Positions 9,274-17,914 of a stretch of 36,372 nucleotides of DNA are shown here, one piece after another. Origin of the DNA: Bradyrhizobium vignae (lineage in GTDB: Bacteria > Pseudomonadota > Alphaproteobacteria > Rhizobiales > Xanthobacteraceae). The stretch spans positions 1 to 36,372 of the forward strand of contig NZ_RDQF01000066.1 of assembly GCF_004114425.1 (NCBI RefSeq). Direction: 5' to 3'. The notes under the pieces are model-generated. The model was not told the DNA's origin. It saw only the letters and a program-made list of their open reading frames with translations, and did not search any database. The stretch's first letter is position 1; every line of letters starts with the position of its first letter. The position numbers were made by a program, and so were the translations under genes.

Positions 9274-10149
9274 TTGATCTGTGAGACCAGCTTGCTGGAT
9301 AGCGCATCTGGAGCTGCAGCAGTCATGGTCGATCATCCCCTTGAACGTAGGGCAAAGCTCGTTTGGCGGGGCGGTGCACCCTCGCTGTCCTTCAGGCTTG
9401 TCGCGGAAGAGAGGGCGATCGCGCTGACTTTTGGCGGATCCACGAATGCAGTGATGATGGCTACGCCGGCCGATCTGGAGGACTTTGGAATAGGTTTCGC
9501 CTTGACAGAGGGAATCATTGCACGGGTGAATGAGATCGCGAGTATCGAGGTTATCGAGAGCGACTTCGGAATCGAAGTTCGAATGTGGCTGGAGAGCGAC
9601 CGGGCAGATGAGCTCCTCGCGCGCCGTCGCGCGATGACCGGGCCAGCAGGTTGCGGTCTGTGCGGAATCGAAAGTCTCGAGCAGGCCTGCCTGGCGCCGC
9701 CGCGTGTATCGGATGAGGCGACATTTTACGCGCGCGACCTCCTGGAGGCCATGAGCGCCCTTCCGGCCTTGCAGGAGCTCAATCAGAAGACGCGAGCCGT
9801 TCACGCCGCGGGCTTCTGGCGGCCCGGAAGCGGTATCGACCTGGTGCGGGAGGATGTCGGCCGTCACAACGCGCTCGACAAGCTTGCCGGCGCGCTTATT
9901 CGCAAGAATGTCTGCGGCGCAGACGGTGCAATCCTCCTGACCAGCCGTGTCTCCGTCGAAATGGTGCAGAAGACCGCGAGACTCGGCGCGCCCGTCCTCG
10001 TCGCGGTATCGGCGCCAACATTGCTTGCAATTCAGGCGGCCGATCAGGCCGGCGTGACGCTGGTCGCGGTGGCCCGCGCCGACGGCTTTGAAATCTTTAC
10101 TCATCCCGACCGTCTCATCTTTTCTGACCGCCGGATTATCGCGGCCTGA
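9274..10149 (+). CDS. fdhD: Formate dehydrogenase accessory sulfurtransferase FdhD
   Basis: FdhD passes sulfur from a cysteine desulfurase to the molybdenum cofactor of formate dehydrogenases, which need a sulfido ligand. The 291-residue protein has the signature GCGLCGIESLE with the CxxC pair (Cys127/Cys130 from the TTG start) and the conserved VREDVGRHNALDKL segment, plus the family N-terminal block ADLEDFGIGFALTEGII. Start choice is uncertain. The TTG has AAAGGAG only three bases upstream; an ATG 17 codons later has GGAG at a good distance. It precedes cytochrome bd genes, and an FdhF/YdeP-like molybdoenzyme, its likely client, lies about 4 kb downstream on the same strand. Confidence 0.93.
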   Translation: MICETSLLDSASGAAAVMVDHPLERRAKLVWRGGAPSLSFRLVAEERAIALTFGGSTNAVMMATPADLEDFGIGFALTEGIIARVNEIASIEVIESDFGIEVRMWLESDRADELLARRRAMTGPAGCGLCGIESLEQACLAPPRVSDEATFYARDLLEAMSALPALQELNQKTRAVHAAGFWRPGSGIDLVREDVGRHNALDKLAGALIRKNVCGADGAILLTSRVSVEMVQKTARLGAPVLVAVSAPTLLAIQAADQAGVTLVAVARADGFEIFTHPDRLIFSDRRIIAA

Positions 10150-10307
10150 TCCGCTCGCAGAGCGGCGGGCCGGTCGGTGAAAAAGGCGGCGAGCCGCGTG
10201 CGAATCCGCAAACTCCATTCGCTTCAGAAAAAGGCGCGCTTAGGGCTCCCCCTATTTGCAATACGGCGGGAACGATGACTCGCCCGCGTGGGGAAAGGAT
10301 AGCTCAC

Positions 10308-11684
10308 ATGGATGCTACGGCACTTCTGCTTTCGCGGTTTCAGTTTGGCTTCACCATCTCGTTCCACATCATCTTTCCGGCATTCACGATCGGCCTTGCT
10401 GCCTGGTTGACGATCCTTGAGGCAATGCACTTGCGAACGGGCCGCCCTGTTTATCAAGCGCTGTTTGAGTTTTGGCTCAAAGTGTTTGGTGTGGCCTTCG
10501 GAATGGGCGTAGTCTCGGGGCTAGTTATGGCTTTCCAGTTCGGGACGAACTGGAGCGTCCTTTCGAAAATGTCGGGCCCGATCCAGGGACCGCTGCTCTC
10601 CTACGAGACCTTTACCGCGTTCATGCTCGAAGCGAGCTTTTTCGGAGTGCTCGTGTTCGGGCGCAAGCGCGTGTCCCCGTGGTTCTACCTGCTCTCGACC
10701 GCGATGGTCTCACTTGGGACCACGCTGTCGGCCTTCTGGATCATGTCCAATAATAGCTGGATGCAGGTGCCGGTCGGCTACGTCATCCGGAACGGCTATT
10801 TCGTGCCGAACGACTGGAAAGAGATCATTTTCAATTCGGTCGTATGGTCACGGTTTCCGCACATGCTGCTGGCGGCGTATCTGACTGGCGCATTTTGCGT
10901 GGCGGCGACCGGTGCGTGGTACACGCTGCGTGGCGAATATTATGCCGAATCCAGGGTGATGCTGCGAATGGGTCTCTTCCTCGCAGCGCTCTTGATCCCG
11001 ATCCAGCTGGCGTTCGGTCATTTGGTGGGCGACTATGTCCACAAGTATCAGCCGGCTAAGTTTGCGGCCATCGAAGGCCGCTGGCACGACGAGCAACCCG
11101 CAAGCGAAGTGCTGATCGGACTGCCTGACCCAGCAACCGAAAGCAACAGGTACGAAGTCAAGGTGCCGATCCTTGGAAGCGTCATCGCCAGCATGAGCCT
11201 GACCTCGAAGGAGTTGGGACTGGCCGATTTTCGCCCGCAGGATCGTCCTCCCGTGCTGATACCGTTCCTGATGTTCCGTATCATGGTCGGTTGCGGGCTG
11301 ATCATGCTCGCGGTCGCATGGCTGGGATCTTATCTGAGCATCAAGCGCCGCTTGCGACGAAGCCGGCTCGTGCTTTGGGCAATCTTCCTCAGCTTCCCGC
11401 TTCCGTACATAGCGATCATCACGGGATGGTACGTCGCCGAGATAGGGCGTCAGCCTTGGGTGATCTACGGCTTGCTGCGGACGGCCGATGCCATGACGCC
11501 TTTCCTGACCGCACCGGCGGCAATGACTTCGCTGCTATTGTTCGGCGCGGTGTACATTTTCATTTTTTCGTTCGGCGCATTCTATATCTACCGACTGCTG
11601 CGCGCCGGTCCGACGCGGCTGGCTGTCAGGCCGCCGCATAGCGCCTCCCCGAATCGCCCGATGTCATTGGCCGGATCAAGCTAA
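10308..11684 (+). CDS. cydA: Cytochrome bd quinol oxidase subunit I (short Q-loop, CIO-like)
   Basis: The catalytic heme subunit of cytochrome bd, which oxidises quinol and reduces oxygen at low tension. At 458 residues it is shorter than E. coli CydA. Heme ligands align with the E. coli enzyme almost one to one: His20 (b595), His185 and Met326 (b558; the latter in FRIMVG). Glu100 and Glu108 match the helix-III glutamates, and Lys251/Glu256 match the quinol-site pair in YQPAKFAAIEG. The gap from Glu256 to Met326 is about 66 residues shorter than in E. coli, so the Q loop is of the short type found in cyanide-insensitive oxidases. GRQPW is present. The start MDATALLLSRFQFG has AAAGGA upstream. 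The subunit II gene follows after 32 bases. Confidence 0.95.
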   Translation: MDATALLLSRFQFGFTISFHIIFPAFTIGLAAWLTILEAMHLRTGRPVYQALFEFWLKVFGVAFGMGVVSGLVMAFQFGTNWSVLSKMSGPIQGPLLSYETFTAFMLEASFFGVLVFGRKRVSPWFYLLSTAMVSLGTTLSAFWIMSNNSWMQVPVGYVIRNGYFVPNDWKEIIFNSVVWSRFPHMLLAAYLTGAFCVAATGAWYTLRGEYYAESRVMLRMGLFLAALLIPIQLAFGHLVGDYVHKYQPAKFAAIEGRWHDEQPASEVLIGLPDPATESNRYEVKVPILGSVIASMSLTSKELGLADFRPQDRPPVLIPFLMFRIMVGCGLIMLAVAWLGSYLSIKRRLRRSRLVLWAIFLSFPLPYIAIITGWYVAEIGRQPWVIYGLLRTADAMTPFLTAPAAMTSLLLFGAVYIFIFSFGAFYIYRLLRAGPTRLAVRPPHSASPNRPMSLAGSS

Positions 11685-11716
11685 CAACCAAGCTGCACGA
11701 GCGCAGGAGAATAGAG

Positions 11717-12706
11717 ATGGTGTTGTTCTGGGTTACACTTCTTGCCGTAAGCATATTGATCTATCTGCTGCTCGACGGCTTCGATCTTGGCGTCGGCATG
11801 CTGTTCGGCTTTGCCGGCAACCAGGGGGATCGGGACACGATGTTGAGCAGCGTTGCGCCGGTCTGGGACGGTAATGAAACTTGGCTTGTCGTCGCCGGCG
11901 TGATTCTGTGGGGTGCTTTTCCCCTCGCATATGCCACGCTGCTATCAGCCTTTTATCTGCCGGTCGTGATCATGCTGCTTGGGCTGATCCTGCGCGGGGT
12001 AGCGTTTGAATTTCGCCACCGAGCAGCGCAGCGGTTTCGATGGATCTGGGATGTCAGCTTTGTCGCGGGCTCTCTTGCCGCGAGCTTCATGCAAGGCGTA
12101 ACAGTCGGCGCCTTGGTGGAGGGTTTGAAGTTCACAGGCGGAGTCTATGCGGGTGGCCCTTTGGGTTGGTTGAGCCCCTTCTCCGTGCTGTGCGGCATCG
12201 GGCTGTGTCTTGGTTATGCGCTCTTGGGGGCGGCTTGGTTGGTCCAAAAATGCCACTCCGGCGTCCGCGACAGGGCTCGCCGGCAAATACCCGTACTGGC
12301 GCTTGCCGTCTTGGCCTTCCTGATTGTCGTCTTCGCTCACGCGTTGATCTCAAATCTCCCGATCATGCATCGCTGGCTCGAGCGCCCGTATCTGTTTGTG
12401 TTTCCCGCAATCGGGGCAGTTGCCGCTGCAGTCCTCGCAAGCAGCATTCTTCATCGCAACGATCGCTGGCCGTTGTTCGCCGTTGCAATCATCTTCAGCG
12501 CGGCGTTTGGAACCTTGGCGCTGTCCTTCTGGCCTTACATGATCCCGTTCGCGATCACGGTCGATGAGGCGGCGGCGCCTCGCGCCTGCCTCGCCTTCAT
12601 GTTCTGGGGAGAGGGCCTCTTCATCTTCCCCCTGATGCTCGTTTACGTGGCGATTGGATACCGCGTTTTCAGGGGCAAGATCGAGAGCCTGCCGGAGCAT
12701 TACTGA
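11717..12706 (+). CDS. cydB: Cytochrome bd quinol oxidase subunit II
   Basis: The partner membrane subunit of the bd oxidase, 329 residues with about eight to nine membrane helices. The N-terminal signature YLLLDGFDLGVGML and the VWDGNETWLVV motif are diagnostic. A good ribosome site (AGGAGA) precedes the ATG. It is in an operon with subunit I. No CydX-like small subunit and no CydDC assembly transporter follow; a strong hairpin comes next. Confidence 0.95.
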   Translation: MVLFWVTLLAVSILIYLLLDGFDLGVGMLFGFAGNQGDRDTMLSSVAPVWDGNETWLVVAGVILWGAFPLAYATLLSAFYLPVVIMLLGLILRGVAFEFRHRAAQRFRWIWDVSFVAGSLAASFMQGVTVGALVEGLKFTGGVYAGGPLGWLSPFSVLCGIGLCLGYALLGAAWLVQKCHSGVRDRARRQIPVLALAVLAFLIVVFAHALISNLPIMHRWLERPYLFVFPAIGAVAAAVLASSILHRNDRWPLFAVAIIFSAAFGTLALSFWPYMIPFAITVDEAAAPRACLAFMFWGEGLFIFPLMLVYVAIGYRVFRGKIESLPEHY

Positions 12707-12739
12707 TTGCGCTGTAGGCGGCCGCTCGGCACGCGAAAT

Positions 12740-12778
12740 GCAAATGGCTCGCGGGCGTATCGCCCACGAGCCATTTGC
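12740..12778. terminator. Bidirectional hairpin between convergent cydB and oxalate decarboxylase
   Basis: An 18-bp stem with one mismatch (GCAAATGGCTCGCGGGCG pairs with CGCCCACGAGCCATTTGC) and a TAT loop sits between two convergent genes. There is no long T-run on either side, so its efficiency as an intrinsic terminator is inferred from the stem and position. Confidence 0.6.
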
Positions 12779-12794
12779 TCTCCGGCCTATTTCA

Positions 12795-14042
12795 TCAGAC
12801 CTTCGGCATAACGCCTGGCGCATTATCCGGCCATCTCGCAATCTCCGCCTCGTCAACATTGAGATGCTGCGCCACGAGCTTGGGCGGCGTATGTGCGAGC
12901 CAGTTGGAGAGGGATATCTCCTCGTATCGGGGAGCGCGGAACACGCCGACGAACTGCAGATCCGTGTCGCCGACATTCTCGACATAGTGACCGAGGTTGC
13001 GCTTGACGTAGCCGATGTCGCCGGCATTGAAGTCCATCGTCAGCGCGCTCGGACCGGTATTGAACACGGTCATTCGCGCCTTGCCTTTGATGTAGTACTG
13101 CCACTCGTCCGCATTCGGATGCCAGTGCATCTCCCTGATGGCTCCCGGGCGCACCGTGACCAGCGCGGCCGCTACATTGGTGGAGATCTTAAAGTTCGTG
13201 CTGTCGGCAATCTGTATGGTGCCCGTATCGGATGTTTTGAATGGACGGGAGGATCCGAGTGGGAAGATGAAGGGATGCGTGGGGACCGGCGCATCCTTTT
13301 GGATCGCCGCGCGATCGGCCGCCAGACTGCCGGGCACAGTGCCTTGGAAGATCCACAAATTGTGCAACGGTATCTTCGCGAAGCTTTGCGCCGGCACGCC
13401 AAAGTTCTTGGCGAGGACGTCGGGCGGGGTGTGAGCAAACCAGTCGCTGACTAGCAAGGTGTTGAACTCGTCGGCGTGCCCATCATCGAAGCAGATGACG
13501 AACTCGCAGCCATCCGGGCCCAGGCCTTGCAACGAGTGCGGCGCGCCAGGTGGGAAATACCAGAGATCGCCCTCTTTGACGTCGGCCACGAAGGGGCGGC
13601 CTTGCGCGTCCAGCACCGTGACGCGGCAGCTCCCAAACGTCATGATCGCCCATTCGGCGGCCTGGTGCCAATGCAACTCGCGGATGCCACCGGCGGTAAG
13701 GCGCATGTTGACGCCGGAAATCTCCTTCGAAATCGCAAAGTCGGCAACCGTCACCTCGCGTGCCCAGCCTCCGTTCTGAATCCGCTTCGGCGCGTTGTTG
13801 AAGGAGGCCCAGGTCGTCGGCATGCCGCCAACATCGGTTGCCGGCGGAGATTGGGCGGAAGGAAATTGACCGCCGAGAACCTGACTTTGCGGGCCGGGAT
13901 CACTGAGATTTCCTGGGCCCGTCGCATTGATCGCGCCCTGGGGCGGTTCGTCCGGATTGCCAAAGGATGCAGCCTTTGCCGCGGACACTGTCACAGCTGC
14001 CCCAATCGCCGATGCAGCCAGTAGATCTCGTCTCGAAATCAT
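12795..14042 (-). CDS. oxdC: Tat-exported bicupin oxalate decarboxylase
   Basis: Oxalate decarboxylase turns oxalate into formate and CO2, using a proton and a trace of oxygen at a Mn centre. The 415-residue protein starts with a twin-arginine signal (ISRRDLLAASAIGAAVTVSAAKA), so it should act in the periplasm. Cupin 1 has Arg121, His124, His126, Glu130 and His169; cupin 2 has His306, His308, Glu313 and His352, all matching Bacillus subtilis OxdC. The active-site lid aligned with SENST reads DEFNT, keeping the catalytic Glu (Glu192). I chose the ATG with GGAG nine bases upstream; another ATG two codons earlier is possible. It is divergent from the FdhF-like operon. Confidence 0.9.
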   Translation of the reverse strand: MISRRDLLAASAIGAAVTVSAAKAASFGNPDEPPQGAINATGPGNLSDPGPQSQVLGGQFPSAQSPPATDVGGMPTTWASFNNAPKRIQNGGWAREVTVADFAISKEISGVNMRLTAGGIRELHWHQAAEWAIMTFGSCRVTVLDAQGRPFVADVKEGDLWYFPPGAPHSLQGLGPDGCEFVICFDDGHADEFNTLLVSDWFAHTPPDVLAKNFGVPAQSFAKIPLHNLWIFQGTVPGSLAADRAAIQKDAPVPTHPFIFPLGSSRPFKTSDTGTIQIADSTNFKISTNVAAALVTVRPGAIREMHWHPNADEWQYYIKGKARMTVFNTGPSALTMDFNAGDIGYVKRNLGHYVENVGDTDLQFVGVFRAPRYEEISLSNWLAHTPPKLVAQHLNVDEAEIARWPDNAPGVMPKV

Positions 14043-14285
14043 CGTCATACTCTCCAAAGGGTCGTTTGCAGAGCCGAAGCGGCCCTGCTTTCGACAAGCT
14101 AGGGGAGTGCCGATAGAGACCAAGGCGGAAAACTGACGGGTTTTCCGGAAAGCACTACGGTGTTTTGCGCTTCTACCTGTTGATGAGTGTGTCGATCGGG
14201 GCGATCCGAAAAAAGCAGATCGTTTTCGAAAGAAATGATCCATTGAGGACCCACCTGTTCTGCATCGGTATCAGAGATACTCGCC
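14043..14285. promoter_or_regulatory. Shared promoter region between oxdC and the FdhF-like operon
   Basis: About 240 bases separate these divergent genes, so the promoters of both must lie here. A perfect 10-bp palindrome TTTCCGGAAA is at 14142-14151 and could be an operator. No clear -35/-10 pair is assignable. A shared control region would fit joint expression of oxalate decarboxylation and formate oxidation. Confidence 0.4.
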
Positions 14286-16601
14286 ATGTCAGAACGGAAG
14301 GCAATTCACCTCTACCATCATCCTGCAGGAGGCTGGGGTGCACTGAGGGCCCTCAGCGGACACCTGATCGAGCAGCACATTCCGGTGAAAGGTGCTGCGA
14401 CGCTTGGATGCATGAACCAGCAGGAAGGGTTCGACTGCCCAGGCTGCGCTTGGCCGGATCCGAAACATACCTCCTCGTTCGAGTTTTGCGAGAATGGTGC
14501 GAAAGCCGTGGCGTGGGAAGCGACCGCCAGGCGCTGCACGCCGGAGTTTTTCGCGAACCATACGGTGACAGAGCTGTCGACCTGGAGTGACTATGATCTG
14601 GAGATGGTCGGACGCCTTACGCATCCGATGATCTATGATGGAGGGAGCGACCGCTATCTTCCCACGAGCTGGAGCAAGGCTTTCGAGATCATCGCTCGCC
14701 ATTTGAATGCGCTTGCAGACCCAAACAAGGCGGAATTCTACACCTCTGGCCGCACATCAAACGAAGCCGCCTTTCTGTATCAGCTTTTCGTGCGGGAATT
14801 CGGTACCAACAATTTTCCTGACTGCTCCAACATGTGCCACGAAGCGACAAGCGTGGGTCTGCCGCAATCCATCGGAGTCGGCAAGGGCACCGTCGTGTTG
14901 GAGGATTTTGATAAGACTGACTGCATCTTCATCTTCGGGCAGAATCCGGGAACCAACAGCCCGCGCATGATGACCAATCTGCGCGAAGCGGCGCGCCGTG
15001 ATGCGCCGATCATCTCCTTCAACCCGTTCCGTGAGCGTGCTTTGGAACGCTTTCAGGCACCGCAGAGCGCGCTTGAAATGGCAACACTGAGCTCGACGCG
15101 GATCAGTTCGCGGCTTTTCCAGGTACGGGTCGGTGGTGACGTCGCCGTCATCAAAGGTATCATGAAGGTCCTGGTCGATGAAGACAGCGCGGCTCGTGCG
15201 AAAGGAGAGCAGGCAGTTCTCGACTGGGACTTCATTGGTGGCCACACCAATGGGCTGGAAGCGCTGGTGGGTGACCTGGACGCGACGCAGTGGCTCGAAA
15301 TCGAGCGCTCCTCAGGACTTTCCCGCCAGGATATTGAATACGCAGCGCGCATCTATATGAGGGCCGAGCGTGCCATCATCGTCTATGGGATGGGCATCAC
15401 TCAGCATCGGCGCGGCGCCCAAGCCGTTCAGCAACTGGCCAATCTGGCGCTGCTGCGGGGCCATATCGGCCGCGAAGGCGCAGGTCTCTGCCCGGTCCGC
15501 GGTCATTCGAACGTCCAGGGCGACCGCACCGTCGGCATTACCGAAACGCCTTCACAGGAATTTCTCGATCGACTCGAAAGTCGCTTTGGTTTCAAGCCGC
15601 CACGTGCCCACGGCCATAATGTCGTGACCGCGCTTGAAGCGATGGTTCGCGGTGATATCAAGGTGCTCATCGCGATGGGTGGCAACTTTGCTACCTCTAT
15701 CCCAGATTGGCAGCTGACACAGGATGCTATCGCGAAGCTTGATCTCACGGCTCAGGTTTCGACTAAGCTGAACCGCAGCCATCTGATTCATGGCCGCGAT
15801 GCTTTGATTCTGCCCTGCCTTGGCCGTACAGAGGTCGACATCCAGGCGACCGGGCCGCAATCCATCACCGTCGAAGATTCGATGTCGATGGTTCATGCCT
15901 CGGCCGGGCGCAATCGGCCAGCATCCGAGCATCTGCTGAGTGAGCCAGCAATTGTGGCGGGCATGGCGCGCGCAACGCTGGGGAAGCGCTCCGTGGTCGA
16001 TTGGGACGGCTTCGTCGCCGATTATGATCGCATTCGCGATGCGATCGAGGTCGTGTTCCCGATATTTCAGGCCTACAATGCGCGAATCCGCGTACCGGGC
16101 GGTTTCCACCTCGTGTCGAGCGCGCGCGAGCGCATCTGGGCGACGGCGAGCGGCAAGGCCAACTTCCTGGTTTTTGAGGGCCTCGACGAGGATCCGAACG
16201 AGGACGATCCGGACACGCTCTGGCTCAGCACAATCAGAAGCCACGATCAGTACAATACGACGGTATATTCGCTATCTGATCGGTATCGCGGTGTGTATGG
16301 CCAGCGCGACGTCGTGTTTCTCAACGAGCTTGAAATGGACAAGCGCGCGCTCAAGGAGGGCGATCGCGTCGATCTGGTGACTGTCTCGAAGGACGGCATC
16401 GAGCGGCGGGTGCGCAGCTTCCGCGTAGTCGGATATTCGTTCCCGAACGGCTGTTGTGCGGCATACTACCCCGAGACAAATCCGCTCGTGCCGCTCTACG
16501 CGCATGATTGTTTGAGCTTTACGCCATCCTCCAAGGCCGTCCCCGTCCGCATCGAACGCAGCCGCGGGAACGCGGCCGATCTGTACTCTCATCAGGAGTA
16601 G
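14286..16601 (+). CDS. FdhF/YdeP-family molybdopterin oxidoreductase (formate dehydrogenase-like)
   Basis: A 771-residue Mo-bis-MGD enzyme related to formate dehydrogenase H. The N-terminus has the YdeP-type cysteine set (GCMNQQEGFDCPGCAWPD, Cys42/51/54, and Cys68), probably for a 4Fe-4S cluster. Cys184-His185 (SNMCHEATSVG) sits where FDH-H has its Sec/Cys-His pair, and RGHSNVQG holds the conserved active-site Arg. No signal peptide is seen, so it is likely cytoplasmic. Family members include E. coli YdeP (acid resistance) and Ralstonia CbbBc (formate dehydrogenase-like). FdhD in the same region and oxalate decarboxylase next door both argue for formate as substrate, but the reaction is inferred. 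The next gene starts four bases after the stop. Confidence 0.9.
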   Translation: MSERKAIHLYHHPAGGWGALRALSGHLIEQHIPVKGAATLGCMNQQEGFDCPGCAWPDPKHTSSFEFCENGAKAVAWEATARRCTPEFFANHTVTELSTWSDYDLEMVGRLTHPMIYDGGSDRYLPTSWSKAFEIIARHLNALADPNKAEFYTSGRTSNEAAFLYQLFVREFGTNNFPDCSNMCHEATSVGLPQSIGVGKGTVVLEDFDKTDCIFIFGQNPGTNSPRMMTNLREAARRDAPIISFNPFRERALERFQAPQSALEMATLSSTRISSRLFQVRVGGDVAVIKGIMKVLVDEDSAARAKGEQAVLDWDFIGGHTNGLEALVGDLDATQWLEIERSSGLSRQDIEYAARIYMRAERAIIVYGMGITQHRRGAQAVQQLANLALLRGHIGREGAGLCPVRGHSNVQGDRTVGITETPSQEFLDRLESRFGFKPPRAHGHNVVTALEAMVRGDIKVLIAMGGNFATSIPDWQLTQDAIAKLDLTAQVSTKLNRSHLIHGRDALILPCLGRTEVDIQATGPQSITVEDSMSMVHASAGRNRPASEHLLSEPAIVAGMARATLGKRSVVDWDGFVADYDRIRDAIEVVFPIFQAYNARIRVPGGFHLVSSARERIWATASGKANFLVFEGLDEDPNEDDPDTLWLSTIRSHDQYNTTVYSLSDRYRGVYGQRDVVFLNELEMDKRALKEGDRVDLVTVSKDGIERRVRSFRVVGYSFPNGCCAAYYPETNPLVPLYAHDCLSFTPSSKAVPVRIERSRGNAADLYSHQE

Positions 16602-16605
16602 AACA

Positions 16606-17013
16606 ATGCAGCAAAACAGTGGTCTGACCGTGGGTATGACCGCGGAGACGTCGGTCGTCGTCACCCGAGAAATGACGGTTGGGCATTTTGTGCCGGGCAT
16701 GCCGCAGGTCTATGCGACGCCCATGATGATCCTGCACATGGAAATGGCGGCGGGCTTGGCGATCGCCGATGCATTGCCACAGGGTTATATCAGCGTCGGC
16801 ATGTCAGTCGATATCCGACATCTCGCCGCGACGCCGATTGGCTGCAACGTACGGGCGCTTGCCCGCGTTATCAGTGTCGAAGCGAAAAGCGTCTTGTTCG
16901 AGGTCGAGGCCTGGAATCACCTGAGGAAAATCGGCGAAGGCACCCATCGTCGTGGTATCGTCAATGTCGCTGGATTCGAGAAGCGCTTCGGTGTTCGTGA
17001 GCCGGCTGCCTGA
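16606..17013 (+). CDS. FlK-like hotdog-fold acyl-CoA thioesterase
   Basis: A 135-residue hotdog thioesterase like fluoroacetyl-CoA thioesterase FlK. The FlK catalytic triad is preserved with identical spacing: Thr38 (VYATPMM), Glu46 (HMEMA) and His72 (IRHLAATPIG), corresponding to FlK Thr42, Glu50 and His76. FlK hydrolyses a toxic acyl-CoA; many relatives have unknown substrates. An AGGAG seven bases upstream, and only four bases from the molybdoenzyme stop, put it in one operon with the FdhF-like gene. A small acyl-CoA linked to oxalate or formate metabolism (for example oxalyl-, formyl- or glyoxylate-derived CoA) is a possible substrate; this is inference. Confidence 0.88.
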   Translation: MQQNSGLTVGMTAETSVVVTREMTVGHFVPGMPQVYATPMMILHMEMAAGLAIADALPQGYISVGMSVDIRHLAATPIGCNVRALARVISVEAKSVLFEVEAWNHLRKIGEGTHRRGIVNVAGFEKRFGVREPAA

Positions 17014-17080
17014 GGCGCCCTGGTTCGTCGCTCTCCTGATGGAAATGGATATGCCGCCTGCCGCTTCGAACGCCGATGTT

Positions 17081-17737
17081 TCAAAGGAGATCGGTTGTGG
17101 CCAGCCCAAGCGCCGCATGCTCGGGCATGTCGTTGATGACGCGCCAACGCCGTGGCGTGAAGCCAGTGAACCGCTTGAAGACAGTTGTAAAATGCGCCTG
17201 GGTCTGAAAGCCAACCGTGAGCGCGATCTCGAAAATACTCATCCTGGTGTCCTTCATCAGTTCCTCGGCTCTGCGAACACGCCGCTGCAACAGAAATTCG
17301 TGCGGCCGCAGGCCCGTCGCCACACGGAATTGAGAGGCAAAGTGCATCCGGCTGAGTCCAGCAACCGCGGCCAAATCGGCCAAAGGGATCCTGCACGACA
17401 GGTGCGCGTCGATGTAGTCGAGGACCCGCTTGAGCCGCCATTTCTGTAAGGCCTGCACCTGCCGATCGTGTCCAGAGGCTCGGGCGGACGCCCTCGCTTC
17501 ATCCGCTGTAGGCCGCAGGCCAAATCGTCTGATCGCAATCGCCAGCCGAAGCGCCTCGGCACATTGGCGATCATTGCGGCGCATAGCAAGGCTTAGGGCC
17601 TGGAGCAAAGACCGAATCACGTCATCATCGCAGTCCAACAAGTCTGTTTGCGGCGATGCCAGTCTGTCGACGATCGCGCCCAAGCTGTGCGCGTGAGTGG
17701 TGTGCGTGATCGTCGGCAGGTCGGTCTGAGCTGGCAT
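17081..17737 (-). CDS. AraC-family transcriptional regulator
   Basis: A 218-residue regulator. The C-terminal part (about residues 110-212) has both AraC helix-turn-helix motifs: IPLADLAAVAGLSRMHFASQF and then MSIFEIALTVGFQTQAHFTTVFKRFTGFTPRRW. The N-terminal 105 residues show no cupin sensor motif. The ATG has GGGAG eight bases upstream and is preferred over a TTG five codons earlier. It is convergent with the FdhF-like/thioesterase operon and could regulate it, but no operator is identified. Confidence 0.9.
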   Translation of the reverse strand: MPAQTDLPTITHTTHAHSLGAIVDRLASPQTDLLDCDDDVIRSLLQALSLAMRRNDRQCAEALRLAIAIRRFGLRPTADEARASARASGHDRQVQALQKWRLKRVLDYIDAHLSCRIPLADLAAVAGLSRMHFASQFRVATGLRPHEFLLQRRVRRAEELMKDTRMSIFEIALTVGFQTQAHFTTVFKRFTGFTPRRWRVINDMPEHAALGLATTDLL

Positions 17738-17914
17738 TCGAATCGCTCCCAAACAAAGTTAGGTGGTCAGGTGTCCGCGATTGATGTAGGCACCGAAACT
17801 GTCGCTCCTGCTAAATTGCGATTCAGAAATGTCGGCCGTGTTTTGGTCCCCGTGCCATCGTCGAGACGGGCGACAATGCGAAGGGTGGTGGACGAATGTG
17901 CGCCAATAGGTTTC

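Noticed and set aside
9043..10218. 391-codon minus-strand frame opposite fdhD
   Set aside because: Overlaps the kinase end and all of FdhD; lacks domains and its composition is Arg-rich.
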